Assembly (NCBI RefSeq): GCF_001540865.1
Contig: NC_033641.1
Span: 10,361,642 to 10,425,641 of the forward strand
Source: Ananas comosus
Taxonomy: Eukaryota; Streptophyta; Magnoliopsida; Poales; Bromeliaceae
Length of the DNA stretch: 64,000 bases
Reading direction: 5' to 3'
Shown: positions 22,769 to 33,826 of the stretch, in pieces
How positions within the stretch are numbered: position 1 is the first letter of the stretch
Layout: every line of letters starts with the position of its first letter
The notes under the pieces: model-generated
The model's database searches: none
What the model was told of the DNA's origin: nothing
Seen by the model: the letters and a program-made list of their open reading frames with translations, nothing else
Translations under genes and position numbers: made by a program

Positions 22769-24518
22769 TTAAGCATCTGAGGGCTCCTCTCCAAGAAAAA
22801 GTGCCTTGAGGATTTTATCAGTCCATTCTTCGATTAACATGAACAAATGCCCGCCTTTGCTGTTCTCGTGATATCGTATCCAAGGAAGCTTCTTTGATAT
22901 GTAGCGCTGCAGCTCGGCCGGTATCATCCTATCTTCTCGCCCTTGCCACAGGTGAACAGATCCCTCATTGTTCGGAAATGGGTTGGTTATATTCATCGGG
23001 TCGAACTCCCATGTGCCAAATGCTATCAGATAGTCTCGGTGGATCGATTCGTATTCGCCTTGTTGTCTCGCTTTGTTCTGGAACAAAAACATGGTAAGTT
23101 GCAACTGTCATTCATCTCTCCTTCTCAAGGAAATGTTAGTTTGCATTTATACGAGCATCGCAATGTTTAGGTGATCAAGACCCTAAGTGTGATTTTGGTC
23201 GGTGACGCTTACCTCGGTGGTAAGCATTGGCATCGCCATTATCTTCTGAAAGATCTCCTTATCTTGCTTGCTGAATATGTCAGGGTGCATTGTGGCTGAA
23301 GCTGATGCGGGAAACCACTTTTGGGTCATCCACCAATGGAAGAGGAAAGGTATGTGATGTGCAACCCATAGAGCCCTCTGTTCTTGCGCAAGTATTTTGC
23401 CGAACCCCTCTTTAGCTAGCTCGGTAGGGAAAGATGGCCACCAGTAGTTGATCACCGGCACCACCAGTGCTGCTCCAGCAAGCCTACATTCCGAATGTTC
23501 GCGAGTTTAAAATCGATCTCTCTAACATGTTTTCTAGGAAAGAATGTGTTCGGACTTCTAAAGTTAAAAATTCTTTCCATCAGGTTACATGGCAGCAGAA
23601 ACAGAAGCAGTTTCAGATTAGAATAAAAGTTTCTAGCATCTAGATATAGAACCATATAGTTGGCTTCCTAGCCTGTGTCGGCAGGCAAACTGAAACCTCT
23701 TAGCCACCATTGGAAATTCTAAATTCTACTTTTTTTGACCCAGAAGCTTATTTCAACGTACTGCCGTAGAAACTCTGAACGTCTTATTTACCAAATTTCC
23801 AGGTGTTGCTTTCTAAAGCAAGAGAGGCTTTTCTCATTAGCTTGTCGGCCGAACAGGCCTTCAGTATCAGAAATAAATTTCTTTTCCGAGAGATCGAAAA
23901 TAGCGAGCTGTAAGATACAAGCTGTTTGTTTCTCACCTGTGAGGTATGTAATTTAAGCACCCCCACACTGGGTGACCTCCCATGGACACTCCCATCACAT
24001 AGAACTTGGACCCAATCTCCAATTGATCCGCGAGCTCTTCTATATCCATAGCATCACTCCTCACGCTTCGCTTCGGATTCGGATCACTCTCCCCATATCC
24101 TGGCCTATCGAATTGAAGAAAATATATCCCCAGATCCTCCACAAGCTTCTGTTAAACACAACAATGTTCTAATGTTAGTTAGTAGAGAAAACAATTAAAG
24201 CCTTAACAAAATAATTAGGAACTTAAAAAAAAAAAAACAAAAGAAATCTCGAATTTTTACTTGAGATGCAGGTATAAGAATGTCTTTGGTAGCATCAAGT
24301 CCATGAACAACTATGAGTTTAAACTTGGCTTTCTCCTTGGGCACTCCTGCTTCTTTGTAAGCTAGGTATCTTCCATCTCTGAGCCTGATCCTGGGGGATC
24401 TAACAGGGGGGCCATTTTGCGAACCGCAAAGTGTCGGAGGGGGAGGTCGCAAAATCGCGTGATAACCCCAGGCTAGTGAAATGATCAGCAGGGCCAACAA
24501 TATTCCTGGGAATCGCAT
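22769..24518 (-). CDS. Alpha/beta hydrolase, membrane-anchored, tandem copy 1
   Basis: Four exons on the minus strand: 24261-24518, 23937-24148, 23213-23483, 22769-23077, giving 349 residues. The N terminus is a signal anchor (GILLALLIISLAWGYHAIL) followed by RPPPPTLCGSQNGPP. Predicted catalytic residues are Ser141 in GVSMGG, Asp296 in WQGREDRMIP and His324 in SKGGHLF; an HGLD oxyanion-region motif lies upstream. The substrate is unknown; family members are generally annotated as alpha/beta-hydrolase superfamily proteins. Exon junctions and lengths (for example exon 2 of 212 bases) match the paralogue at 27342-30405, but this copy appears to lack the separate first exon of that gene and starts directly at the membrane segment. 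An undetected upstream exon is possible, because AG dinucleotides lie just before the ATG. Confidence 0.88.
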
Positions 24519-25154
24519 AGTCTCTCAATCTAAGTTAATTTTGAGTAGATATTACTCATTAGGATCAGTAGTTGCTTTATACATGCATTATTGCTAGCAG
24601 GTACTTCAATAGTTTTCTATACATGGATTATTGGTAGCAGGTAGTAGTGCTACTTTTCTTTTTTCCTTTTCAGTTAGGGCCATCTCTTTCAGAGTTTTCT
24701 GGTTGTGGATGCAAATAGGGCAGATCTGAAGGCGAGAGGGTCCCCCACCTCCCGTCATCTCTTTTTTTTCTTTGGCAAGTCGGAACGAATTTTGGGCGGA
24801 TTTGATTCTATCATATTTTTTTGTTTTTACTTATTGTTTCATTCGAACTGGTTGGAGCGGATGCGAATTTTTAGCAGACTATAATGGAGCAAAGGAAGAA
24901 ATGGGTCTCATGCTTCCTACTCTATTTCTTAGCGAATTGTTGTGGCAGATTTAGAACAAATTATTTTTTTTCTTATTTTTAGCTTCTATTTTTCATTCTA
25001 TTCGGAACGGATCGGGACAGAATCTCCATCAACCCGGATCCATTAGCATTCCTATTTCTAATATAGTGTTAGGTTCGAAGATTTATATTTCGAGAATAGT
25101 GAAAAACATCTCAATAAATAATATCCATATATTGCTATCTTCAGAATAAAGAGT

Positions 25155-25240
25155 TTTTTTTTCTTTTTTTTTTAGAGAAAGATAACAAGTTATTCGTTTC
25201 GTTCGCTTTTTATAAATTAACTTAGCTAGAAATATAAAGT
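25155..25240 (-). mobile_element. SINE fragment (3' part)
   Basis: On the minus strand this matches the 3' half of the SINE at 25431-25579: the TTTCTAGCTAAGTTAATTTA block, then 'GAACGAAACGAATAACTTG', then a pyrimidine/A-rich tail. The tRNA-related head is absent. Confidence 0.5.
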
Positions 25241-25430
25241 AAATAAACTTTAAATACAGAATCTCAAATATCATTACTTAATTTTTTTTAATCAAAAGAC
25301 TTATTTTTTCTACCCAACTCTCAGCGGAGGTAGTTGGTGACTCCGATGTGACTGGTACAACAACAACTTCTCAACTTACTAACTGTTATGGTCCCTGTAC
25401 CAGTAGTACATTAATTACTTTTCAACTTCT

Positions 25431-25579
25431 GACCGTCCTTAGCGTAAGTGGTAAAAAATTTAATGATTGGTATATTAGGTCCCAAATTCGAATCCTAGTT
25501 AATTTATATTTCTAACTAAATTTATTTTTAAATAAAATAAACGAAGCGGGTAGCATACTACCTATTTTTTTAAAAAAAA
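25431..25579 (+). mobile_element. tRNA-derived SINE with target-site duplication
   Basis: The element starts GACCGTCCTTAGCGTAAGTGG (A-box-like) and contains GGTCCCAAATTCGAATCC (B-box-like). It continues with the body 'TCTAACTAAATTTATTT', then 'ATAAACGAAGCGGGTAGCAT', and an A-rich end. The flanks ATTACTTTTCAACTTCT (left) and ATTACTTTTCGACTTACT (right) form a target-site duplication of about 17 bp with one or two differences. The polymerase III boxes and long duplication together are good evidence for a SINE. It is not a tRNA gene because it cannot form a full cloverleaf. Confidence 0.75.
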
Positions 25580-27341
25580 GAAATTACTTTTCGACTTACT
25601 AGGAGTTAGGTGGAGGTGGAGACTTAAGGACTTGGAAACATTGGCAATTTAATGAGGTTCTTTTGTAAGGTTTCCAATTGTTCAGGCTTTTGATATTGTC
25701 CAAGGTTCTTTGTCATTTTCTATTGATGGTTCTCTTCTGTAAGGAGATGCCTATTGCCCAACAACCAGAAGTTGAATTTTCATTTTATTTTTTTTATTTT
25801 AACCCCACAACTTGTTCTATTCCACATGTGACATGTGCCATTATCATTTAGAACACCTTTCCCAGCACGTTATCTTCGATTGAAGTCAATATAAGTGTGA
25901 GCAATTAAAAATTTATTAACTAGTACATACAATAAATATTGTACATCTATTTTTACAAGAATATGCTAAGCTTTTAGAAATAAAACTTGGCATAACTAGA
26001 TATTCTAGGAGAGGTAAAAATAAGTGTAAAATTGTATTTGGTGTAAAATTCTTGTATTCTTGAGAATAATTAAAATGATTGGTATTTATTTCTAGGAGAG
26101 TGGGATTAATAATAATAAAAAAAATTTGTAGTTAATAAAAGGTTGAAGACTATATATTTTAGCACATTATATATTTAATATATTTATTACTTTATATAAT
26201 ATTATATTATATATTATATTATATGGTGTATTACAGGATAATATATCATATAAAAATTGTAGTGTAATATGATAATAGTAGCAGCTGCAGTTGTAATAAT
26301 AGTAGTAGTAATAATAACAATAATTATCATTTTATATTACTTTAATTATTTTTAATAAGGTAAGCATAAATAGAAGATTAGTCCTATTTTTCTAAAATGA
26401 TGGCGAAGTTAATTTTTATTGTTTCCGGTTTGTTCCTAACCAAACATAGCATGTTGTTTTATAAAAAAGTTGGGCAATTTAATTTAATCGGTGTAATGAT
26501 CTAGACTAATATCAATATTAGATGAATAATATTTACTATCTACTTTTAAGTTTTAACTTTTAGTTGAAATACTATTTCACCTGTCACCACTAAACCTAAG
26601 GCATTCAAGGGCCAAAAAATAGAAAATACTATTTCTTTAGTATCAAAAATATTTCCTCATCTCCCTTTAAATCACATTGGAAACTCAAATAGTTTTGGGG
26701 GTACAACATTACTCTTCCAAGGGTGTATATACATTCATAGGACATCTTGAGTAGGAAGACGCTTAATTGTTGGGTTAGTAATATCAAATTCACTTATTAG
26801 TCTAGTTATTTTTATTTTGGATATGGTTTAACAATTCATGTAATGAGCTAATTAGTAATTGATTTGGACTTTAGTTTACTTATTTGGTTTTTTTTTTTTT
26901 TTTTTAGAAAAAGATAGCACGCTACCGACTTTATTCATTGAATTAGTTTGGTAGGATTCTCTTTTTTTGAGATAGAGGAGAGAGGTGCAGCTAGTGAGGG
27001 TTGGAGAAGGAGCTCTTTTGTTCTTCTTGCTTGATTCAGAACTTCTAAGGTTGATTGGAGGTATTCTAAGAGGTATTTTGAAGCGGATTTCACAGATTCG
27101 GAAGGTGTTTCGATGAAGGTGTAGCAAGAAAGGTTCATTATGGTACAATGTGTTCTTGAGATCAATATAATATATGTCAAACTAATTATTAAAGCTGAAG
27201 TTAAACTCAGACAAAAATCCAGTGGTCCAAGGCATAAATAGGGGGGCATTCATTAGTACATAACTAGTTAAACTAGTAAAAAACGGTGATCATCATGATC
27301 AGCCTATAACTGTATGCTATGAAGCCTGAAACATTAACAGT

Positions 27342-30301
27342 TTATGAATCTCCCAGCAGTAGTGATTTTACAATAGCATCAGCCATTCCATCTGCAAAGG
27401 GGAAGAAGTGGCCGGCCTCGGGAAGCTCGTGGTAGCGAATCCAGGGGAGCTTCTGGGCGATATTGCTCGCGAGGGCGACCGGCACGATCCGATCCTGAGC
27501 GCCGTGCCACAGATGCACCGATCTGTTGTTCTCGTGAAACGGATTGTTTAGGCTCATCGGGCTGAATTCCCAGCTTCCGAACCCGACCATCAGGTCGCGG
27601 TGAACGGACTCGAATTCTCCTTGTTGCCTCACTTGTGGCTGCAGGAACAAAATAGTCATTAAGTCATTTTCATGGATCAAAAGATGATGATTAAGAAAAC
27701 TAGCTAATGTAGATATAATCTTCATAGGATTCTGAAGTACATTTACGGAATATAAAGGATTGTTGAACAAGATTATGTTAGCAGGAAAAGGAAGAGAAAT
27801 TCGTAACCATGATGAATTTTCCAGACATAAATGGTCTACCTACGAATTTTGTGATGAGTTTTACAGAATAAACAGTAGATATTGGAACCTTTTAGCCTCT
27901 CATCTCTATGGTTCACAGATGAATAGATCAGCTTATTGCTGCTCAGCAGGCATTGTTGTTGTTCTAGTACAGTTTCTTTTCATTCACATTCAATTAGAGT
28001 AAACAAATTACAGAGCAACCATTATATATACAGGAACTTATCATACCATGTAGGTTGATCTAGCGGCGAATTTGGGCATGAGCTTCACGTCTTCGGTAGA
28101 GAAAATATCGAAACGAAGAGATATAACACTCGAACACGGAAACCTTTTCTGGGTATTCCACCAATACGTCAACCAAGGAGCGTAGTGAGCGACTCGAACT
28201 GCCCACTGATCTTGCGGAAGCTGTTTTGCGTAAGCTTCCTTCGATACCTCGCGTGGATAACCGTCCCACCAGTAGTTGGCGACAGGTGCAAGAAGTGCTG
28301 CTCCAGCAAGCCTATCACATTTTCGAATTCAGCATTCGAAAGAGAAGCGAATCATGCATGATATTGCGTTCGGAACAAAGAGAACGGCGAAGAATCTTAA
28401 CCCCGATATTCGACCTTGATCCTAGTTTCATCCGCGACATACAACCATGATTTTAGCATCATTCTCAAAGTTTCAATTTTTATGCAATCAAGTCATGTGT
28501 CGTTTCTCATCGGCACCGTCTCAGAGAGTAGGTTAGGAGAAGGATTTCAAGGTCGCGCAAAACAAATGTCAGGTACTAAATTGTCGCAACTGGAACTATA
28601 CGGGTGAAATTGAAATCCAAGTCAAACTGTATAAAAGATTTAAGTTTTGTGATAAACCTCGAACCAATATAGCTTGATGCTTCTCATTACGACAAACATG
28701 AATGCAGAGTCATGAGTACAGAGAGTACGAAAAACAAATCGTACCTGTGGGGGATGTATCTTAGACAACCCCAAACAAGTTCTCCTCCCATAGAAAAACC
28801 GATAACATGGAATTTGGATCCTAGCTTCAATTGATCAGCAAGTTCTTCGATATCTGTAGCCGCGCTTTCCACTGTTTTTGTTGGGTGTGGATCACTCTCA
28901 CCGTACCCCGGTCTATCAAAGGAGACCAAGTGAATTCCTTGTTCTTCAATAACTTCCTGAAATGACCAGTTTTCGGTAAACTAAATTACCTATTAAAAGA
29001 GGCAATTAGCATACACAAAGAAAGATAGAGATACAGATACAAAAACATAAACATTACTTGGGAAATACGGAGCGCATCATATCGGCAAGAGTCGAAGCCG
29101 TGGACATAGATGATTTTGTGTTTTGCCTCTTCTTTTCGGACTCCATGTTCCATGTAGGCTAAGTGCCTACCATCTTTGAGCTTGATCCTGGTTGATGTAA
29201 CAGGGGGGCCATTTGTAGACCCACAAACACTTGGTGGGGGAGGTTGAATCCATTGATGTAACAGTGAAAATAAACCCACCATCAAAACAAGTAAAATTCT
29301 CTTGTACACTCCTGCAAAGATAACAGTAAACTTAGAAGAGGAGCAACCCGATGCGTTAACATTAAGTGAGAAGCTTCACTACGTTGAGGCTCATGGAATC
29401 CTCTGCTGTAAGTAACCAGAAACACATGAATAATCAGCATCGAAAAGCAAAAGAATTCACATTTATATTACACTGTTTATTGAATTTTAATGCTTTAGAG
29501 TCGAATTTATTAGCGTAATCGGCATGCCATGCTTAAGATTCGGAAAGAAACTTGGCCAGAAAAGTCTGCATTATTATTGTTCAACAAAACAAGAAGTCAA
29601 AGACTCATGCAACAAATGTGACAAAAAATAGAAAATAAACAAAAATTGTCGTGGGACGCAGAATTGCGCTTTCTATGATTCTCTTCGACGAAGCAAAACT
29701 GATCGTTACGATTGGATGTTATACATGGCCAATAATTTTAGTAATAATCCACCGCATCGCGTGAGGAAGGGGTCATATTTGTGGAAAGATGAATTAGAGG
29801 ACAAGAACTCCGACGAATTAACAGGCAAAACCACATAAAAAGAAAAGTGGTTTTTTTAAAAAAAAATTACTCTGATGGAGAATGTTTTTCCCTCTTACAA
29901 ACTTATGCTAGTTATCTTTGGTAAAATAGAAACACCATTTCACTCATGAACTACACCACCCTTATAAATTCCGCTTCTGCGAAAAACAAATAAAAGCTTA
30001 CATATAAACATGTTAATTAATCAGTTGTAGAACGTATAAATGATGGCAATGATACTGATAGTGCGACTCTTGTTAGCAATACTTTTTAATCAAGATCATT
30101 TGTAGTAAATATACAGCGACTAGATTCTGTGAATCTGACGCATTAAAAATATCAATAGAAGAGTAAATGATCAAACACAAATAAATATTACAGCGAATAA
30201 GATGCATCAACGTTCATCGACCGAAACATGTTGATCAACAAAGATCACACTCGACGCATGCACCCGCTAAGGGAGAATTTTATCACATAAAAAGGGTGCG
30301 A

Positions 30302-30346
<45 letters not shown>

Positions 30347-30405
30347 TCACCATAGAGTGGGGAGTTGGAGGAGGAGTGAAATGATTTTCTCGTTGACACT
30401 GCCAT
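27342..30405 (-). CDS. Alpha/beta hydrolase, membrane-anchored, tandem copy 2
   Basis: Five exons on the minus strand: 30351-30405, 29058-29311, 28745-28956, 28047-28311, 27342-27638, giving 360 residues. The 55-base first exon encodes a basic, Ser-rich head (MAVSTRKSFHSSSNSPLYG). It is separated by a 1.04-kb intron from the signal anchor (YKRILLVLMVGLFSLLHQ) and PPPPSVCGSTNGPPVTSTRI. Catalytic residues: Ser158 in GFSMGG, Asp311 in WHGAQDRIVP, His339 in PEAGHFF; HGFDSC gives the oxyanion region. The first exon is supported by phase (G|GA joins to Gly), a GTGAGA donor, a TATA-like TATATA at about 30481-30487, and my memory of similar N termini in relatives. The gene is a tandem paralogue of the copy at 22769-24518. 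The substrate is unknown. Confidence 0.87.
30305..30344. repeat. (GA)n microsatellite beside the exon 1 donor of hydrolase copy 2
   Basis: About 40 bases of GA, reading as CT on the transcript. It begins only a few bases inside intron 1 of the minus-strand hydrolase (donor at 30349-30350). Confidence 0.9.
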
Positions 30406-30778
30406 GTTCTTTGTTTTATTTTTATTTTTTTGTTGGGTTGGGGTTGGCTTTCCTAGCAAGTTCTGTAACATATGTTGTGGATATATAGAAGAAGAAGATA
30501 CGAGCGAGGAGGGAAAAATCAATGTTCAATGGCGGGATGCACAAAAAGTGTCCTACTGCTGATCTTCTAGAACATCAGGTTTCAACTTAAAAAAAAAAAA
30601 AAAAAACAAGAATCTATCCAAAGAGGCCAGGATCGAACCCCCCGTGTGTACAAATTAATGGGGATTTATTTATTCCGCGGCCTTCTTGGTAGGTATGGGT
30701 GCGTGAATGTATCGGCCTATAAGTCGGCTTTGTTGTAATCTTACTGGTTTACTCTAAATAAATAAATTAAAAAAATTG

Positions 30779-30930
30779 AGAGAAAGGTATCATACTGTCT
30801 ACTTCGTTTATTTTTTTAAAAAATAAATTTAGCTGGAAATGTGAATCAACTAAGATTCGAATTTGAATTTTGGATACCAACCACCAAACCTTTTAACACT
30901 TGCACTAGAGACGGTCGGTAAATCTCCAGA
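30779..30930 (-). mobile_element. tRNA-derived SINE, minus orientation
   Basis: On the minus strand it reads GACCGTCTCTAGTGCAAGTG, then 'GGTTGGTATCC', then 'AATTCGAATCTTAGTTGATTC', then 'TTTCCAGCTAAATTTATTT', then 'ATAAACGAAGTAGACAGTAT'. This is the same family as the copy at 25431-25579. The word TTGAGAGAA occurs at both ends (about 30775 and 30942), a plausible target-site duplication. Confidence 0.7.
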
Positions 30931-31804
30931 AAAAAAAAATTTTTGAGAGAAGAAATGGAAAGAGAATATATGGACAGAGAAAGAGAGAGTATATTCACTA
31001 TATTCTTATAAGTATAGATCTTTTTATACTCATAAATTTTCGATCGTTAGATGAAGAAATATGCGGTCAAGATAATAGTGATTTCTAGTTAGGATGATAA
31101 TTGTATTGTAGGGTTTAGTAAATAGTTGGTCGAATAGTATAATCTAATGGATGAAAATTATTAAAAGGATAAATTTAACAGTCGAAAACTTATAAATACA
31201 AAGGAGTCTACGCTCATAAAAATATAGTAGTAAGACTCTCTCTCTCTCTATATATATATATTACTTTTCTATTCTATTTTCTCTATTCAAATGACCATTA
31301 AATTTAAGAAACTCTCAATTAGATTTAGGAAAAACCACTCAATCAAAATTATTATCTATAGTTGGGGCCTATTTCAAAAGGCAGCCTCCAAATACTTTTA
31401 CCGTTTCAAAGTAGGCCATAGTTGAGAGGGTCTACGTACTTTTTTTCTATTTTTTAACCATAACATGAAAATATCCTACTTTTTTTTTTAACCGTAACAT
31501 GAAAATAAAATAAAATAAAATTAAAATAAAAGCACACACACAGTCACACACACAAACGGGAACGCCGTATGTCGCTGGTGTACACATCAACTATTAATCT
31601 GGATTTGGGGTTCGGAATAAAAAATGGGCCCTTATTAGACCGATTAGGCTGTGGTCAACTGCGTGGGCCCAGATCGTGGTGGACCCGGTGCACAGATTTG
31701 ACCCGTATCGCACCGACTTACGCAATGCAAATAAGGTGGGGCCAACATGTCTACGATACGCTCCAACCGAAACAACGCGGGAGTGAAAACTTTCTATTTT
31801 TGAT

Positions 31805-32145
31805 TAAAAAAGAGAAAACTTTAAAAAAATTCTGTAGTTTCGCACTTTTTCATTTAGTATCCTGTGGTTTAAAGTGTACCAAGTTAGTACTCTTTGATTT
31901 TATTTTTGTATCAAGTTAGTACTCTGTGGTTATACTTTTCTCTTAATGAAATATTAAACCACATAGTACTAAAGTGAGAAAGTGTGAAACCACGGGATAC
32001 TAACTTGATACACTTTAAACCATAGTATACTAAAGTGAGAAAATGCGAAACCACAGGGTACTTACTTGATACATTTTTAACCACAGGATACTAAATAAGA
32101 AAGAGGGAAACCACAAGAGAGTATTTGAAGTTTTTCCTTAAAAAA
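31805..32145. repeat. Long imperfect inverted repeat with internal subrepeats (MITE-like)
   Basis: The left half reads '…GTAGTTTCGCACTTTTTCATT' and 'TAGTATCCTGTGGTTTAAAG' plus 'CAAGTTAGTACTCTGTGG'. The right half carries the reverse complements (CCACAGGATACTAAAT, AAACCACAGGGTACTTACTTG, GTGAGAAAATGCGAAACCAC). Subunits of about 60 bases recur within the right arm. A transcript could fold into an extended hairpin. No terminal duplication was resolved, so the element class is open. Confidence 0.65.
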
Positions 32146-33826
32146 CCTAGACACATCAAAAATAGAACTATCGAATTAGTGGGTTGGGTTTAAACACCAT
32201 AAAAATGTAACCGGCCCAATAAGCCCAATAGGATGTTGTACACGATGTGGCCCAACGAAACGCCCCGGGCTTAGTGGTATGCCCAATCCATCTCTTTCAT
32301 AAGTCAACTTTTGGGTACTCTCCTTTTTAACCAAAAATAAAAATAGAAACTTTCCACTTTTTTCTTCATTTTATTTATTTTTTTATTACACCGAGTAACC
32401 TAAGTAATTCCAGTAATGGGCTTTTTTTTTTTTTTTTTTTTCTTTTTTTAAGGATGGAGCATTGGAGCCACTGGTCACTTGCCAATGCCCAAGTCTACAA
32501 GGCACCAAACAATTGGGAACTCTCTCTCTTGACTTTTTCTTCTTCTTTTGTTTTCCTTCGGTTCGGAATTTCAATTAATCGGATTTGTATATGTAGATAA
32601 TTTTGATTCATGTCAAGTGTTTATAGATTTCGTAACTCTCTATACCAATATATAAATTACTAAACTATTTTGTTGAAAAGTGATCGTTTGCGTCCATTGA
32701 AACTTTCAAAGCATACGATAGAAATCCCAAAGCGACACAAAAAAAAAACTCCACCAACCACTCTCTATACTCTCTTTTATGAGCTTCTCTTTCATTTTAA
32801 TTTTTTATATAACTAGGGGGTCAAATTTGACTCAGGAAGCAGAGAACGGAGCCAGTGAGGGCCTCTGATCGTGTTAATAGATTTTGACAGATGTTGACGT
32901 CAGTTTTTTAAGGGCTTCTAGAGAGTCAAAACTGGTGGCTATAAAAACATAACAAATCTTAAGGATTGTGCTTGCATCATCATATAATGTACTTCCTTGT
33001 GTGAAAGGAAAAGGATCCCTTGATGAAAAATTCTAAAAGGCAACACGTGTGTCTCGGTGACGTGGCGTAACAAATCAATCAAATACCTCCTTTCAAAAAT
33101 GTATGTCCCATCATGATCATAAAAAAAATATTTTTATTATATTTTTGTTTGAAAAAAAAAAAAATGATTGACTTGTTATTGATGATGTGGTGCAAGTACG
33201 ACGGTGTAGAATCCCTCCCCTCTGATGCGGCAACATCAAAATTCCTGTACAGAATAGCGTGTCAGCAGAAACGCCACATCATCCCGATGGATTTTCCGAG
33301 AATTTAGATGATTCCAAATTCTGAAAAAGTTTTGAGTTTCTTGTAATTGGTAGTAGTTACCGACGGAGAGTTGCATTGACCATTTGTTACGCTCTTGCGT
33401 CAGTTCAAGAGAGAAGCCAAAAAATTAAGGAGACAAAAGAAAGAACCTGCTACAAGTTCTTACTGATTCAATTTATCAGAATTCAAAGAAATGGAATACT
33501 CTTCACGTTTTAAAGAGGTGAAAGCAACATACGTTTCAATTTAGTCTATATTCAGAGTTTTAAGAGTAAAAGAAATGTACCCAATACATCATTATGCTGC
33601 AGCTCCGTTGTGATATCTGCGTTGTTACTTTCGTACACCAAGCTTTAAGAGATACGTCTCGGGGCGAAAAATCTTCTTATCGAGACATCAGCATGTAGGA
33701 CTTTGCGCGAATCGGCTGCATGGATAATAGAAGAGTAATATGTCTCGGGGCGATAGAAGAAGGATCATGAGATCTCATAAATGGTTGGATTAGCTTCTGT
33801 TTTACCGACTGGGTAGTTGAGGACTC

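Larger units (their letters stand above)
24519..27341. other. Spacer between the two hydrolase copies, with SINE insertions
   Basis: AT-rich 2.8-kb spacer. A two-copy imperfect 40-bp repeat (TATACATGCATTATTGCTAGCAG versus TATACATGGATTATTGG-type) lies at about 24578-24645. A SINE and a SINE fragment are listed separately. A possible short SINE tail lies at about 26905-26940. The stretch 26100-26400 is very AT-rich. No gene is evident. Confidence 0.5.
30406..33826. other. Repeat-rich spacer between hydrolase copy 2 and BASS4
   Basis: Contains the hydrolase promoter, a SINE copy, a long imperfect inverted repeat (both listed) and AT-rich DNA. The stretch 31560-31790 is relatively GC-rich, with GGGCCC and TGGGCC motifs and an open frame of 116 codons without recognisable similarity. 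The last part is probably the BASS4 3' region. Confidence 0.45.

Noticed and set aside
25431..25579. tRNA gene
   Set aside because: A and B boxes are recognisable but no cloverleaf or acceptor stem forms, and the A-rich tail and target duplication indicate a SINE.
31569..31919. 116-codon plus-strand frame
   Set aside because: No recognisable domain, no splice context, and it runs into the inverted repeat; probably a chance frame in a GC-richer patch.
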